Assembly (NCBI RefSeq): GCF_032362555.1
Contig: NC_083527.1
Coordinates: 4,030,001 to 4,094,000, forward strand
DNA length: 64,000 nt
Direction of reading: 5' to 3'
Origin: Amyelois transitella
Taxonomy: Eukaryota > Arthropoda > Insecta > Lepidoptera > Pyralidae
Shown in pieces: positions 12,601 to 25,100 of the stretch (positions are counted from its first letter, which is position 1; each line of letters starts with the position of its first letter). A model generated the notes under the pieces. The model ran no database searches and had not been told where the DNA came from. It saw only the letters and a list, made by a program, of their open reading frames with translations. Position numbers and translations under genes: made by a program.

Positions 12601-15600
12601 TCTTCAGTGGCTTTCCCTAAGTTGCAACCAATTCAACCTGACTGAAGACAGCTGCGAAGAAATTGTAAGTTTTCTTATGAATACGTGTTTAAAAGATTTA
12701 CTAAAAATTTTATGTCAAAAATTACATTGTATGCTTATCTATGAAGGTCAATTATAATAAGGGCAGAGAAACTACCAACTCGTGATTTTCATAAAAAAAA
12801 AAATTATAGATTTACGAAGAAACTACAAAAGTTAAGTGAAAATTTTACTAAATTACAGGATGAGCCTGAGAATTTGCTAGCATCGTCGCCTCAGGTAACG
12901 AACTTTTATTTTAGTAAGAATACGTACTCGTACGTACATCTTTTTTTTTGTCATATTAAAACTAATTTTATGCTTTCAGATTTTCGGATCGAGTTCCCTT
13001 TCATTAGAAAACCCATTACCACAAATGACCTGCAACACATCTTGTCCAGCTGTAAGTGTTAATTTGTATAATTTGTCGGGAAAAAAAAAATATATTTTCT
13101 TCTAAACTTAAAATAAAACTGTAAATTCATATGTTCTCTTTTTTTGTTCTCGTTCTTATTTGTTAAAAAATTTAAGCTTTTTGAAATCAAACTAAAACTA
13201 ATAGCTCTATTTTTTAGACTAGTTAGTTACATTTAGACTGTGTAGAATAACTATGTAATAATGTGATATTATTTATTTAGGGGCCAGTAGGACCTCCGGG
13301 TCCAAAAGGAGAAGATGGACCAAGAGGATTGCCTGTGAGTTGTCTAGTTTTCTTTATTAGTGTGTTCAAAGCTTATTTTACATTTGTAAGAGCTGAGAAA
13401 TAATAATCTATCTTTTAATCGGCTAATCCAATTTTTTTCTTGGAAATAATCATGGGTTAATATGTTACATCTCTTTCACTCATAGATAACAACACTAGAA
13501 CAAGTCTTTGATTAAAATTAATTCCAGCGCGTAGTATTTTAATGAAATGTAAGCATTATGTCACTGTTCTAGAGGGAAAGTAGGAACTATAACTTACATT
13601 CGGACTGACTGACCTGCAAAGCCAATAGAATTAACATTATCGGGTATACTCCATAACGGGTGTTATAAAGTTCCTATTGGCTTGAGAATATTTTATATTT
13701 TCGTTTCAGGGTATAAGAGGAATACAAGGTATGCCTGGTATAGCAGGCGTTTCTGGTTTGAAGGGAGAAAAGGGAAGCTTAGGATCACCTGGACCACCAG
13801 GCGTTCCTGGCACCGCAGTATATAATGTAAGTGTGTAATGTAATATGTTTAATGCATTCATAAATAAATTAGATCGCAAGAAGATAATAACATAAAATCT
13901 GACACATATATAAACGCAGTAGTATGACAAAAGGTCGATTCTGTGAATAGAATTTGTAGATGAAGGAGCACTTCCAAGTAAAATATAATGGAGATAAGTG
14001 GTATTTTCTATATAAAGTGATTAATGGGTAATACTTTAATCGTTTTATGTAGGAACCTCGCATTGGGCCTCCGGGCATGCCCGGACCGGCAGGTGCTACG
14101 GGTAAAACAGGAAGTAAGGGACAAAAAGGTAAGATTTTTTCAAACATACACACTAAAGCACTAACAGTTTCTTATAATTTTCCAATCTCAAATTAAACTA
14201 AAAAATATTATCTTTTTTGGATTTATCTTTTCTTTTGGTGCAACAAAGAGTTTACTTATCTATCTAGAAATAAAATATAGGTGCAGATATAAATGATCAT
14301 ATCTTATAGGAGAACCAGGTGAACCAGGCTTAGTTGGATTGGCAGGACCACCAGGTGAAGACGGCCGCGATGTAAGTTAAATATTATTACTCTCATATTA
14401 ACTATAAATAATATATGAAATTTAAATTAATTACAGCTTTCACTTAATCATTTTTTTATTACTTTTGAGGTACCTAAAAGGTAAAATAAGAAACCCTATG
14501 ATTAAACCTCCGCTGTTTGTCTGTCTGTTTCGCACCAAGCTGCCTCATAAACCGTGATAGCTAGAAAGCGGAAATTTCCACACATTTTATATTGCTGTTA
14601 TAAAATTTTCACACATAATATTTAGTTTTCACACATAGTACCTATTTATAAATTAATAATTACTTAAATAGAAAGTAATTATAAAGACGGTAGTTATAGT
14701 AGAATATTCCGAAAAAAAAAATCCTTTTCACAGGGAGAACCAGGTCCAGCAGGTCTTCCGGGTCCTATAGGACCTCCTGGTTCACCGGGTGCACCTGGCA
14801 CTGCAGTTTTTAACGCGAGTTGGGTACAAGGTATTTATTTTCAAAATAATTATAAAATAGAAATAATTTTCTGGCTCAATGAGTTTTATTGCCCTATAAA
14901 ATTATGAACTACAAAATATCGATTATTTATTTGTTTAAAACAATGTAACAACCAAAATGATAAACAATCATATAAATTGTTTGTGCTGTACGTTAATAGC
15001 ATAAATAGAATATACGGGAAAAAGAACACCTGACAACAAATGAAGTCAAAGGTTCAATTATGACAAAATTGTGATTATGACAAATATATATTTATTTTTC
15101 AGAATTAAAAGGGGATAGAGGACCTCCAGGCAGACCAGGGAGAGACGGTGCTGATGGTTTAGTTGGACCACGAGGGATGGATGGAATGAGAGTAAGAAAT
15201 TGCTACTTTGTACTGGGAACAAAAAGCTATTTTGGCCAGAGGAAGCGGCCTGAAGTATGGCAAAGTCATTCCAAACTTGACATGGTTGATTTTACTAATT
15301 TTTAATTTGTATTATGACTAGAATACGTAAATACTATTTACACAATATTTACTTATTCAGATAATAAAGAAATTGAAAAGGAGGTTGTTTTGCACAGGGT
15401 CCCCCTGGTTTACCTGGTAAAGAGGGTCTTATGGGGATGACTGGACCTATGGGACCTCCTGGGCTAGCTGGGTTGCCTGGTAGTGCAGGAGTTAGCGGCG
15501 CTGAAGGCCCTCCGGTAATAATAACATCTTTTATGTGACTTTTTATCTTTAAGTTTTAGGTTACATAGAATAATATTATAAAGTTCTAAAATTTAGATAA

Positions 15601-18540
15601 AACATGATACTAAACCTACCCAAAAACATATGTATTGTTAATTAACGGAAATATCGTTGCAATCATGTTTGTGGCATCAAAGACAACCGATCCAAAAGAT
15701 TGTAAGTTAGTAATCTAAAGCACTGAGACAATACTATTACTCTATATCCACTCCACATATACTCATTACTCCATCACAAGAAATTAAATTTACAATAAAA
15801 GGCGAAATTAATATCTTATTGAGTATATTATAGGGTCCAATAGGTCCACCTGGATTGCCTGGCCTACCAGGTCCACCAGGAAAGCCAGCGTATGCAAGTG
15901 TGATTACAGCTATGCCGGGGCCACCTGGCCCCGTGGGGCCAAAAGGCGAGGTAAGAATAATATTTTTTCAGTTTTTAATAAATCTTTTGCGCTTAGAATA
16001 ACCTTGTGCTCCCATTAAAATTCCGTTTGATTTAAAATAAGTAACTTTTACTTATATTTGGATGAAAAACGTTATGAACGCATTTCCACAGTTAATTATT
16101 GAGATTTAAAAATGTATCATCCGCCAGTTGCTTCTTCAGTAAAACCTTAAAATAAGATTCACTGGTTAGATGATTAAAAAAAGAATTTTGTTTTTAGAAA
16201 GGTGAGCAAGGTTACCCTGGACTTCCCGGCCAAGACGGCAAGGATGGCTATCCTGGGACCCCCGGGAACCCTGGGCCTCCAGGGTTACCAGCGCCGTATA
16301 ATATAGTACAGGTTATTATTATTTTTTACATTTTCCTTCTTTTTTTGTTAGTTGCACGACTTTTTTAAATTAACAGGATAACAGCTGTTCATGTATTATT
16401 TTTCAGCCCCAATCGCCAACATTATCAGAACATGAAGTTAGAAATATATGTGAAGATCTCATAAGAGGTGAGTAGTTTATACTCGTAGTTCCTTAACGCA
16501 TTACTAATAGGCACGATGACATTTATTTTTTGTTTTAGTGGTAATTTAGTTTTACAATAACTAAAACATTGGTTAAATAATGACATCAATAAACAATAAA
16601 CTACCTGAGATATACGAGGTAATATAACACATTATTTGGACAAGTCCAAAATGCACCTTACAAAAATCTACTCAAGTGTGTCGTCACACATGAGTTTCTT
16701 GCTCGTGTCATGAACTTCATTTGTATGGCAACTACCTTAATAATTGCGTTTATGGATTGATGCCTTAATAAAAGTTATTCCATATTTTTGATTTTTCACT
16801 CCTGGCAGAGTTATATTTAACTAATGTTGAATTTTTTACATGGACTTTCCCATCTGACTATGAAAGAATATAAAACATATAGGGCGTCAAAATTAAAACT
16901 TAAATTAATGTAACGTTTTTAATTACGTGTATTCTATCATGTTATTAACTTATTAATATAGTTAAATGATGACCATGTCATCATCCCTATTATTGTTAAA
17001 CTGTTTAAGTCGTAAGACGTCTTAGATGTCTTACGCTTTATATCCTAATAGAATAGATTGTTATTGTGTGTAATGTTTGCTCTCTTACAGTAAGGCTGCA
17101 AGAGGCTCTGGCTGAGTTGTCCATACACCAGGCCGTTTTGAGGCGAGGACCGCCTGGAAAACCAGGGCCACCTGGACCGCAAGGTAGACCTCTTATACTT
17201 AACTAGCTGTGCCCGCGACTTCGTCCGCGTGGAATAGTTATTTTGGGCATCATTGAAGCCCTCAAGGATGAATAATTTTCCCCGTTTTTTTTTCACGTAT
17301 TCAATTATTTCTTCGCTCCTAAAAAGTGCAGCGTGATGTTATTTAGCCTAAAGCCTACCTCGATAAATGGTCTATTCGACGCAAAAATAATTTTTCAATT
17401 CGGACCAGTAGTTTCTGAGATTAGCGCGTTCAAACAAACAAACAAACTCTTCAGCTTTATAATATTAGTATAGATGATTAACAAGCTGTTGACCACAGCT
17501 AGTTTACACCGCTAGAGGAGATAGGAAATGTGGAAATTGGTTAATTTTATGATATGATTAATTTCAATTCAACCATTGGGCCATACAGCTGAACGTGGCC
17601 TTTCAGTCTTTTCAAGACTGTTGGCTCTATATTACCAGCAAAAGATAAAGATCTTTTCCGTCAGTCGCCACATGATTATGACTATATGTATGTACTTATG
17701 TAATATTTGATTAATATGATTTTAGGGACGCAAGGCGAGCCAGGGGAAATCGGGCCCCGTGGGTACCCCGGGGAAACGGGGGAGCCTGGCAGGCCCGGCG
17801 CCCCGGGGCTGGCGGGGGGCAAGGGGGACAAGGGGGAGAGGGGTCCTGAAGGAGTCGGGGTACAAGGACCCGAGGGGCCTAGGGGGCTCCCAGGTATTAA
17901 CGTGTTTATGTTTATGTCTCTAGTAAGATTATTATGTGTATATGTATTCTTATGTGGATTTTAATGAATTGATAGATAAATTGCATTTATTTTTAAATTA
18001 TTGTGTTCATCAAGTTTTTTCTGCTTGTTTTTTTTTGGTTTTTAACTGTGTTTTTTATCTTTCTTTATTGACTAGCTGTGACCCACGACTTTGAAAGTAG
18101 TTTTCTTCTTTGATTTTTACGTCAATGGAAATGTATAGTAACAAAATTTTCTTCAAAATCCGTCCAATATACTGGACAGGTTTCTTTACTATATTATTCT
18201 TATTACTACTTATTGCATATTGCCCCTAATTTATTATTAAAACCTATATTTAATGTACAATCATAAACAATGTATCATTATTACAGGTCCTGTTGGACCT
18301 CCTGGGGCCGAAGGGAGAAGAGGAGACCGTGGTGAGCCTGGAAGAGAAGGTTAGTGTCAAGTGTACATCGCTTGCTTATCAGCTCAGACTGTATACTTAA
18401 GACTAAAAATATAAATATATTTTCAATTGTTTCCAGGGAGTATCGGCCCCCGTGGAGTCCCAGGTCCTAGGGGATCATGCGAATGCCCCTCTGCGGCCTT
18501 CTACGCGTACGCTCCGACAGGGAATGTGAAAGGACCCTAA
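9610..18540 (+). CDS. FACIT-like collagen with thrombospondin N-terminal-like domain
   Basis: Twenty-two exons whose phases all close to 728 residues: 9610-9721, 10070-10274, 10736-10931, 11446-11523, 12038-12124, 12596-12664, 12859-12894, 12980-13051, 13281-13334, 13710-13826, 14053-14128, 14310-14371, 14734-14830, 15103-15191, 15398-15514, 15834-15950, 16198-16311, 16407-16467, 17091-17183, 17726-17893, 18287-18349, 18437-18540. Residues 1-35 form a signal peptide ([15 protein letters not shown]). Residues ~40-250 form a TSPN/laminin-G-like domain ending [10 protein letters not shown]...CEEI as in type IX-like chains. A CNTSC pair precedes Gly-X-Y from residue 286. A ~45-residue linker ([22 protein letters not shown]) looks like a trimerising coiled coil before the second Gly-X-Y run. 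The protein ends in a CEC motif with no endostatin domain, so it is not multiplexin. Expected to be a secreted extracellular matrix component. The exon 5 acceptor (TTTCGATCAG) is weak. Confidence 0.9.
9945..10045 (-). mobile_element. LINE 3' end fragment
   Basis: (CATA)n then AAAATCACGCCTCTTTCCCG, identical in layout to the 3' end of the LINE at 51.5 kb, in collagen intron 1. Well preserved but only ~100 bp: a strongly 5'-truncated insertion. Confidence 0.8.
10480..10560 (+). repeat. Low-copy interspersed repeat
   Basis: ACATTCGTTTGACTGCTAAT and CGATGCTCCAATGGTGAGGG in collagen intron 2 recur, slightly changed, near 31955-32005 in an RNF123 intron. Boundaries and class unknown. Confidence 0.5.
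11598..11790 (-). repeat. Interspersed repeat, 'CGCGGG / TAATATTA' family
   Basis: Starts AATATTATAAGTGCGAAAGT, has ACCGCTGGATCGATTCGAATG and ends near CGCGGAGGGAACCGCGGGC. This is the reverse of the layout of the copies at 46456 and 57303. In collagen intron 4. Confidence 0.65.
14226..14275 (+). mobile_element. LINE 3' tail remnant
   Basis: GGTGCAACAAAGAGTTTACT then a short (ATCT)n: a relic of the tail seen at 6010-6057. In collagen intron 11. Confidence 0.55.
14500..14600. repeat. Possible repeat fragment in collagen intron 12
   Basis: CTCCGCTGTTTGTCTGTCTG and ACCGTGATAGCTAGAAAGCG have the look of lepidopteran interspersed repeats, but there is no second copy in the window to confirm it. 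Confidence 0.3.
17203..17474 (+). repeat. Interspersed repeat, 'CTAGCTGTGCCCGCGACTTC' family, copy 1
   Basis: Begins CTAGCTGTGCCCGCGACTTC and ends (CAAA)n CTCTTCAGCTTTATAATATT AGTATAGAT. About 270 bp and near identical to 45022, 48513 and 59200. No ORF; terminal inverted repeats are not obvious. In collagen intron 19. Confidence 0.85.
17570..17655 (+). repeat. Short tail-sharing element, 3' fragment
   Basis: CAGCTGAACGTGGCC, TTTCAGTCTTTTCAAGACTG and TTGGCTCTATA in plus orientation, within collagen intron 19. Confidence 0.7.
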
Positions 18541-18746
18541 ATCTTGTACTTACTTAGAAAAAAAATAAGAAAAAGGTCGTGTTAAGAACTCAGTTAAAAA
18601 TTAATCCGAAACATTACGCTGAAAGATAAATTTTATCATAGAAAATATATTTATTTTGGATGTTTCAGAGATATTTTTTTAATGACTGTTGCCAACTATG
18701 CGGTAATTTTTTCAGCTTATAAACTTTTGCGTGGTGTTAGACGTAA

Positions 18747-18752
18747 AATAAA
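18747..18752 (+). promoter_or_regulatory. Poly(A) signal of the collagen gene
   Basis: AATAAA 207 bp after the collagen stop codon, the first good signal on this strand. Confidence 0.6.
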
Positions 18753-19129
18753 AGGACATTTATGAAGCTTAGTACTACTTACCTATTTCTTTTGTTTTTT
18801 TGCACTGTTTGCTACTTATAATCACGAAATTAAAAATTCTGCGTAAATCATGTTTAAGTTAAATTTAAAATTCAAATCATGATTAAAGTCAGCCTTTGTT
18901 AAACTCTTGCGTTGCGACTGGCTGACAGATAACAAACAGCATGAAAATTGTGAAAAAATGTATTTCAGGCCAGCAAAGCTGCGGCTTAGGAAATACGGTC
19001 TAATCTTATAAATTAAAGAATGAACAACTACAAAAAACAGTCTTTAATCTCGCAAATTACAAGTAAAATATTCTAAAAACTGGAATAAATATTAGAAAAT
19101 CTTATTGTGTAGGTAGGTATGTCACATTT
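18753..19129. other. Spacer between convergent collagen and RNF123 genes
   Basis: Contains the RNF123 3' UTR on the minus strand, with a possible ATTAAA poly(A) signal at 19043-19048. No other feature seen. Confidence 0.5.
19043..19048 (-). promoter_or_regulatory. Possible poly(A) signal of RNF123
   Basis: ATTAAA on the minus strand, 82 bp beyond the RNF123 stop. It is the second-commonest poly(A) hexamer; no AATAAA is closer. Confidence 0.4.
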
Positions 19130-22100
19130 TCAGTTGTTCCCCGCCGGCTCTATCTCCTTCACCGACTCGATCTCCGCTTTGCAGAAGAAACACTGCTTGC
19201 TGTTCAGCAAGTGCTGCATTATGCAGGCCCTGGAATTATATATTTGTATTAATCAAAGAAATAATCGCTGTATGTGGTAAATGTTGGTGTAAATACATAT
19301 ATTTGTATCATAGAAAAGATTAACACCCATTTTCTCAATAAGTCGCCACACGGCCAATCTGCTATTGTGTTTCGTGTTCGCCCATGAAAAAAAAAGACAT
19401 ACAGCCATACATATAATCACGTCTATATCCCTTGCGGGGTAGACAGAGCTAATAGTCTTAAAAAGACTGACAGGACAGGTCACGTTCAGCTGTTTGGCTT
19501 AATGATAGAATTGAGATTCAAATAGAGGCAGGTTGCTAGCCTGACGCCTAAAAGAAGAATCTCAAGTTTATAAGCATATCCCTTAGTCGTCTTTTACGAA
19601 ATCCATGGGAAAGAGATGGAGTGGTTCATTATTTTTCCTATTGGTGCCGGGAACCGGGAATAAAGAAAAGGACATTATTTGTGATGGAACACACTAACTG
19701 ACTGAAGAGGGAAAGAGAAGAGAGCGTATCAAAATCTTGCCTGCAGGAATGGTGATTGCACGGCACAAAGGCAGTATCCGCCGGCCTCGCGTAGCATATC
19801 GTGCACAGCAGGTCGGACTGCGCCCCGCTGGAGCCCGGGGAGCGCGCGCGCACCATACTGTCCCGAGCCACTTTCAATCTGTCCACTGCTATCTCTAGGG
19901 CCTTGAGTTCGTCTTGGGTCACGTCTTCGGGGTCTTTGTTTGGAAAAAATAAGGTAAATATCAAGAATTGTCATGCGAAGAATGATAAACCTTAACCACT
20001 ATGGAAAGAGAAGAATGTGGAGAGAAGAAGTTTGTACTGGGAGCGATGAGTTAGGCTCTAACACTGCTAAAGGTACTGTGACCCGCTAAGATGTTTTTGG
20101 AAGGTATTATGTATTAGACTCGACTTCTGCTATAACATTCACAAGAATTCTGATGATGCAATCAGATCATTTAGTATGTAGGCAGAATCAGACGCCCCCT
20201 TGGGAATGATCTCCAGGGAGATGAAGACGCAACTAATCAAGTCACGTTGTTGTGTCAGTCGTAAGAAGACAAGATTTTAAAATATGGTGTAGGTACATAT
20301 GTTGAATACTGACATTTGTAAAATGAGAACTGTTTCGGCTTATTTTTTCCCAACATGAATTCCAAGCCTTCTGTGTGGAAAAGGGGTTCCGTCACCAGAG
20401 CTTTCGTCACTTTTTCCAAATGCTGGAAATTAGAATGAAAATTAAAATGATCAAAAAAACAAGGGAAAATAAGTAATTTATTCCAATAGAGGTCACTGTA
20501 AAAGCATCAGTAAGTATGCAACTAATGTGTTTATCGTTCTAATTAACCGGATTTAAAAAAGCGGAGTTTCTTAATAACACCAAATCTTTTTTTTAAGTTC
20601 AGTCATGACTGATCGTGTAAATGAACACAATAAGTAGTTCAGTAGAATTCTAGCACCATGTCTTTCGCTTACGAGACTCACTCTCCTACCGAAATGCTGT
20701 ATGGCAAAGCTTTCTCTATTGAAATAGTTAATACTCGTATCAATTACTCCTTTTTATGAGCTTACCTCAGGCGACAACTTAGGATCCAGCATTCGAATAA
20801 GACAGCCGGCGACGGGCGCCAGAGCCACGTAGTAGTGCACCCTGTCTGTGTCGGGGAGTCCCCGGGCAACCAGCCGGGCGAACCCTGTGCCTCCACCGCC
20901 CCGGACGCACACGCGGGATATCACTGCCATTAGCATCTGTAACGGTCGCTTGTAGAGGGTATCATTTTCATCAGCCTTATCCTTATAACATAATATGAAG
21001 TTTTCATACATACATAAAATCACGCCTCTTTCCCAGAGGGGTAGGCAGAGACTACCTCTTTCCACTTGCCACGATCTCTGCATACTTCCTTCGGTTCATC
21101 CACATTCATAACTCTCTTCAAGCAAGCTCGGCGGTTTCGGGTACTTTTGAACTAACCCTTTACCCTGAAGTTTATTGCAAAACAAATCAGATTTCTGATA
21201 ATGTCCCTATTATTGCCATTAGATTTTATTAAGGTCTACATCATCATTCGTTTCAAGTTAGCTTTATCATCGTCATCTTACCATAACAATAAAAAGAATT
21301 CACAGCAGAAGATGCAAATTGGACGTAGTACCCTGTCCGTATCGGTGAATCCCCAAGCCACCTGCCTGGAGAACATTGTGTCACCGCCTCGGACGAAGAC
21401 GCGGGGTATCACTAGATCGTCGGCGAAATCCATTTATTGGCCAGATATACGTTGAAAGTTAACGTCAGTCAATTTTACCATGTAAAGCTGAATATGATTT
21501 TATGCGCATTCAGAGACTTTACTTCTCTAGAGCGTTGGTATATTATAAACAAGTTGTCTATACGGCAGCTGTACCAAACAAAATACTACTTTAAAATACC
21601 TGACAAGTTCTTCCAAGCAGCAGCTCGTTTTGGTTGTCACTGGCCTCAGGTTTGCTGACGAGGTACGGCGCCAAATACATGCACATCTCCAAAGCTCGCG
21701 CCAGGCCGTGGTACAGGTCGAAGCAGGTCGCGCACAGTTTTATTTGACGGGATTCCAGATGGGCGTCCACGCTTACTCTGTCCATCTGTTAGTAACAAAG
21801 TTAAACCTAAACATGCATAGTGTAAAAGCCTAGTGTGTTTTATGGTCCTCTAGCGGATATGATCACGATTCAGGAGTGAGAAATTTGGAAAATCACGGAC
21901 AACTAATTCATATACATCACGTCTTTATTTTTACACACCCAACAGTTTTAAGTTAAAATTGAGTTTTTACTTTACATATTTACTCATTACGAAGTCATCG
22001 ATCTTCGGAACCCAGAGATCATAATAAGTACAGACGTAGAACAAATAACCTTATCACACTGTCTTGGATCATGATTCTTAGGGAACAAGGCGAAGGTCTT

Positions 22101-25100
22101 TATTTTCCTTAGTCACACGAATGTTCTTATTCTCTGATCAAACCAATCCATGGCAAAGAGATGGAGGGAAGCAATTCTGATGTGCCGGAAACCACGCAGA
22201 ACAATAGGTATCTACCTCCTGCATCATAGTGATGAACTCGGAGAAAGCCCAGTTGAGTTGGCTGAGCAGTGAGTTGAGGAAGGACGCCGCTTCTTTTGGG
22301 TGCTGGGCCAGGTACTCTCTAATGCGGCTCTGAATTACTTCCGAAGGGCAAGGACCTGGATTTGCAAATTGTCATTATTGCACATAAAGATCTGCACATA
22401 AAGAACTTTAACCAGGCATCAGACCATTGGATCAGGTCGAGACTTTCCTAATAAAGTACTAGTTCCACATGATGTAATGTCAAGGTTTGAAGTAATAAAC
22501 TTTAATAAAGGATTTAAAACTCTAAGTTAGCTAACAGATAAACGTATCTCTGTAAGAGATAAAGAGAGGGTATGGGGAAACTTGTTGAAGTAAGTATTTA
22601 CCGAAACACTGGCTCATAAGACCGGCGTCTACTTTCGCGCCCAGGTTATTGACTGTCGGTTCCCTGTCGCCATACCTGCAGCAATACAACGAACTTTAGA
22701 TTTAAACAATAAAGATTTTTCACACACTTAAAACAAAGGTACTAATCGATAGCTATCAGTCAAATTATGTATCGTATGTATCACTTTTTATCAAAATCCA
22801 GTAAGGAATATAAACTTGTTTGTCTGGTAGAAAACGATATGTAACTGGATCTTTTTTCATAAGTCCTGTACAGTGCCCACTAAAACCTCTAAATATCGTC
22901 CTCGCTTTATGGTTTACGAAATTTTGCTTTTAAAATTTTTGTTAAGTACCAATTTTATACTAAGTCAAAATCAGATAGACACGTACTGTTTAGTAGTCAA
23001 TATAGCTTGTATTTTCCAGAAACTTTGTAGAGTATCTTAAGGGAACAATTCAAATAAATTACATTCAAAACTCAGGCATCAGACAGAAAGAACTATATAA
23101 AAGTAGGTCTTATCTGAAAAGTTTCCCGACGCCGAGTCTCGTCCAAAATAATAGATTTGGCAGAATTCTGAGGACAATACCTAATACCGACAGTACTATT
23201 AATAATTCTGTGCTTATACTCAAGTGATATCTTGCAATCTCGCTTCGATTATTGATTGGTACAATTTGACCGAAAACTCTTTTGCGTGCTGTATCGCGAA
23301 TCCCACCCATGGAAATAATAATTCTTTTTGAACGTATAACGTATCATATTGTCGGAATGAATGTTCATTGTGAAAGACCGAGAAAGGTGCTCTTTCATCA
23401 TAGCTGATTACTAAATCAAAAGAATGGAAATGAAATGGAAATTTGAAGTTAGTTTTACCAAGATTCTATTTAGTAACACAGTAGAACAGGAGTTGCAGGA
23501 GGTTATAACTATATGAAAAGATTGCTTACTTTGCTGCAAGATGCGGCCACTGTCTGTGGTGGAACCCAAACCCAGTGCCGTGCCAGAACCGCACCAGCAC
23601 CCAATTTGACTGCGCCCATGCTCTGTTCTGATATGGTTTCACCAGCTCTTCTATCATGCACATCTGTCTAAGAAGGAAACAAGTAAATGAGTTTATAAGC
23701 AAATAATTATGCATATTCTTGTCAATGTTTCATGGGATGGCAGGATATTTTATATAAGCGTAGATTCATCATTATTCTCTTCTGATTTCCTCCATGCGGA
23801 GTCTCCCCTAAGGATACTCCTTATATGAAGTGACAATAATAAAGGAATACATGACATATCATAGTTACACAAAGCAGGCGTCGTCTGGCCTTCATCCCCT
23901 TTATCAAAACATCTTTACCCACCTTGGATCCTCCAAGAAGGAACGAGTTGAAGTATTCCTATTAATAACAAATACAATCCACTCGGCAGAAGAAATATTG
24001 TAGTGCGCGTGCGCGTCAAAAATGATGACAATATACATTGCAAATGTAAAACTCACTGTTTCAGAGGCACCCTTTCTATAGCCCTCATGGTGACCTGCTG
24101 CGTAGCGAAAGATGCCAATGTCTGGACTAAGGACTCCCTGGTGCTGGCCAAGACAATCCGGGAATCAGCGAACTCCGAGCAGAGAAATGATGCGCAGGAT
24201 ACCACTAGGTCATCCCATTCTGATGACAGATGTTTTGTTTGTTACTTTCGTTGGCTGTTCTGTTGTAGGGTAAGTACTTAATAGTAAGGAAGTAATTTTA
24301 TGAAAAATTAATGATGTGGCTGGATAGGGCACAATTTGGCGCTAATATTTATCTCAAAATTGTAGCTTGTGTGATTTCTGGCAGAGCAGAATAGAACTAC
24401 TTCAAAACTGGCAACTGGGAACACACTCAAACTCTTCAGCGTCCGCGGTCCGTTGATGATGACAGACATTAGAAACAAATGAACTAACTAACCTGGGATC
24501 TGATGCACCGGTACAGTGGGGTGCATGTACAGTCGCAACGTGTTACACAGTTCCAACATCGCGTCCACATGGTATTCAGGAACGAAAGCGAATAGAGAAT
24601 CTGCATAGTCCTGGCCTTCTGAAAACACGTTATATTCCAAGTCTCAATTATAACTTCGGCTATATTCAGACGTATAATTTTTTCATCAAGTAGCTTTTTC
24701 TATTGCTCTCTCTTTAGAGTACTCTCTTTTGAAAAGACATTGAAGTAATCATTCAAAAGTACCATTTCTTCTTTTTTGAATTAAAGGTACATTAATAAAC
24801 AATTGTGGTCCACCCCTCGAATGGCAGGGCAATACTTAAAGACAAATTACCTTTGTTCGTTACTGCTTAGGATGTCGCTAAAAATCTACTTACGACTAGA
24901 TGCACCAAGTTGCGCATTAGAGCCCACTCCTGGCGTTGTCACTCTTGATCTTGGACTTTGTGGGCTAGAAGGTAATGAAATTTTCACATACGCTGAACTG
25001 TTCGAGCCATTAAGTGTACAGTTAATCGCAGAACATAATAATATCAAAGAGTAAGCATAGCACATATACTATTCTATCTATAACAGTTTTTTTTTATCAG

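Noticed and set aside
13706..14153. Minus-strand proline-rich open frames
   Set aside because: They are antisense readings of collagen Gly-X-Y exons on the plus strand (GGN/CCN codons read backwards as Pro/Gly).
9610..18540. Multiplexin (collagen XV/XVIII) identity
   Set aside because: It has a TSPN-like domain but no C-terminal endostatin; the TSPN ending and short C-terminus fit FACIT-type chains better.
23110..23310. Minus open frame [20 protein letters not shown] in an RNF123 intron
   Set aside because: No splice context joins it to the gene in frame and it resembles no RNF123 segment; likely chance.
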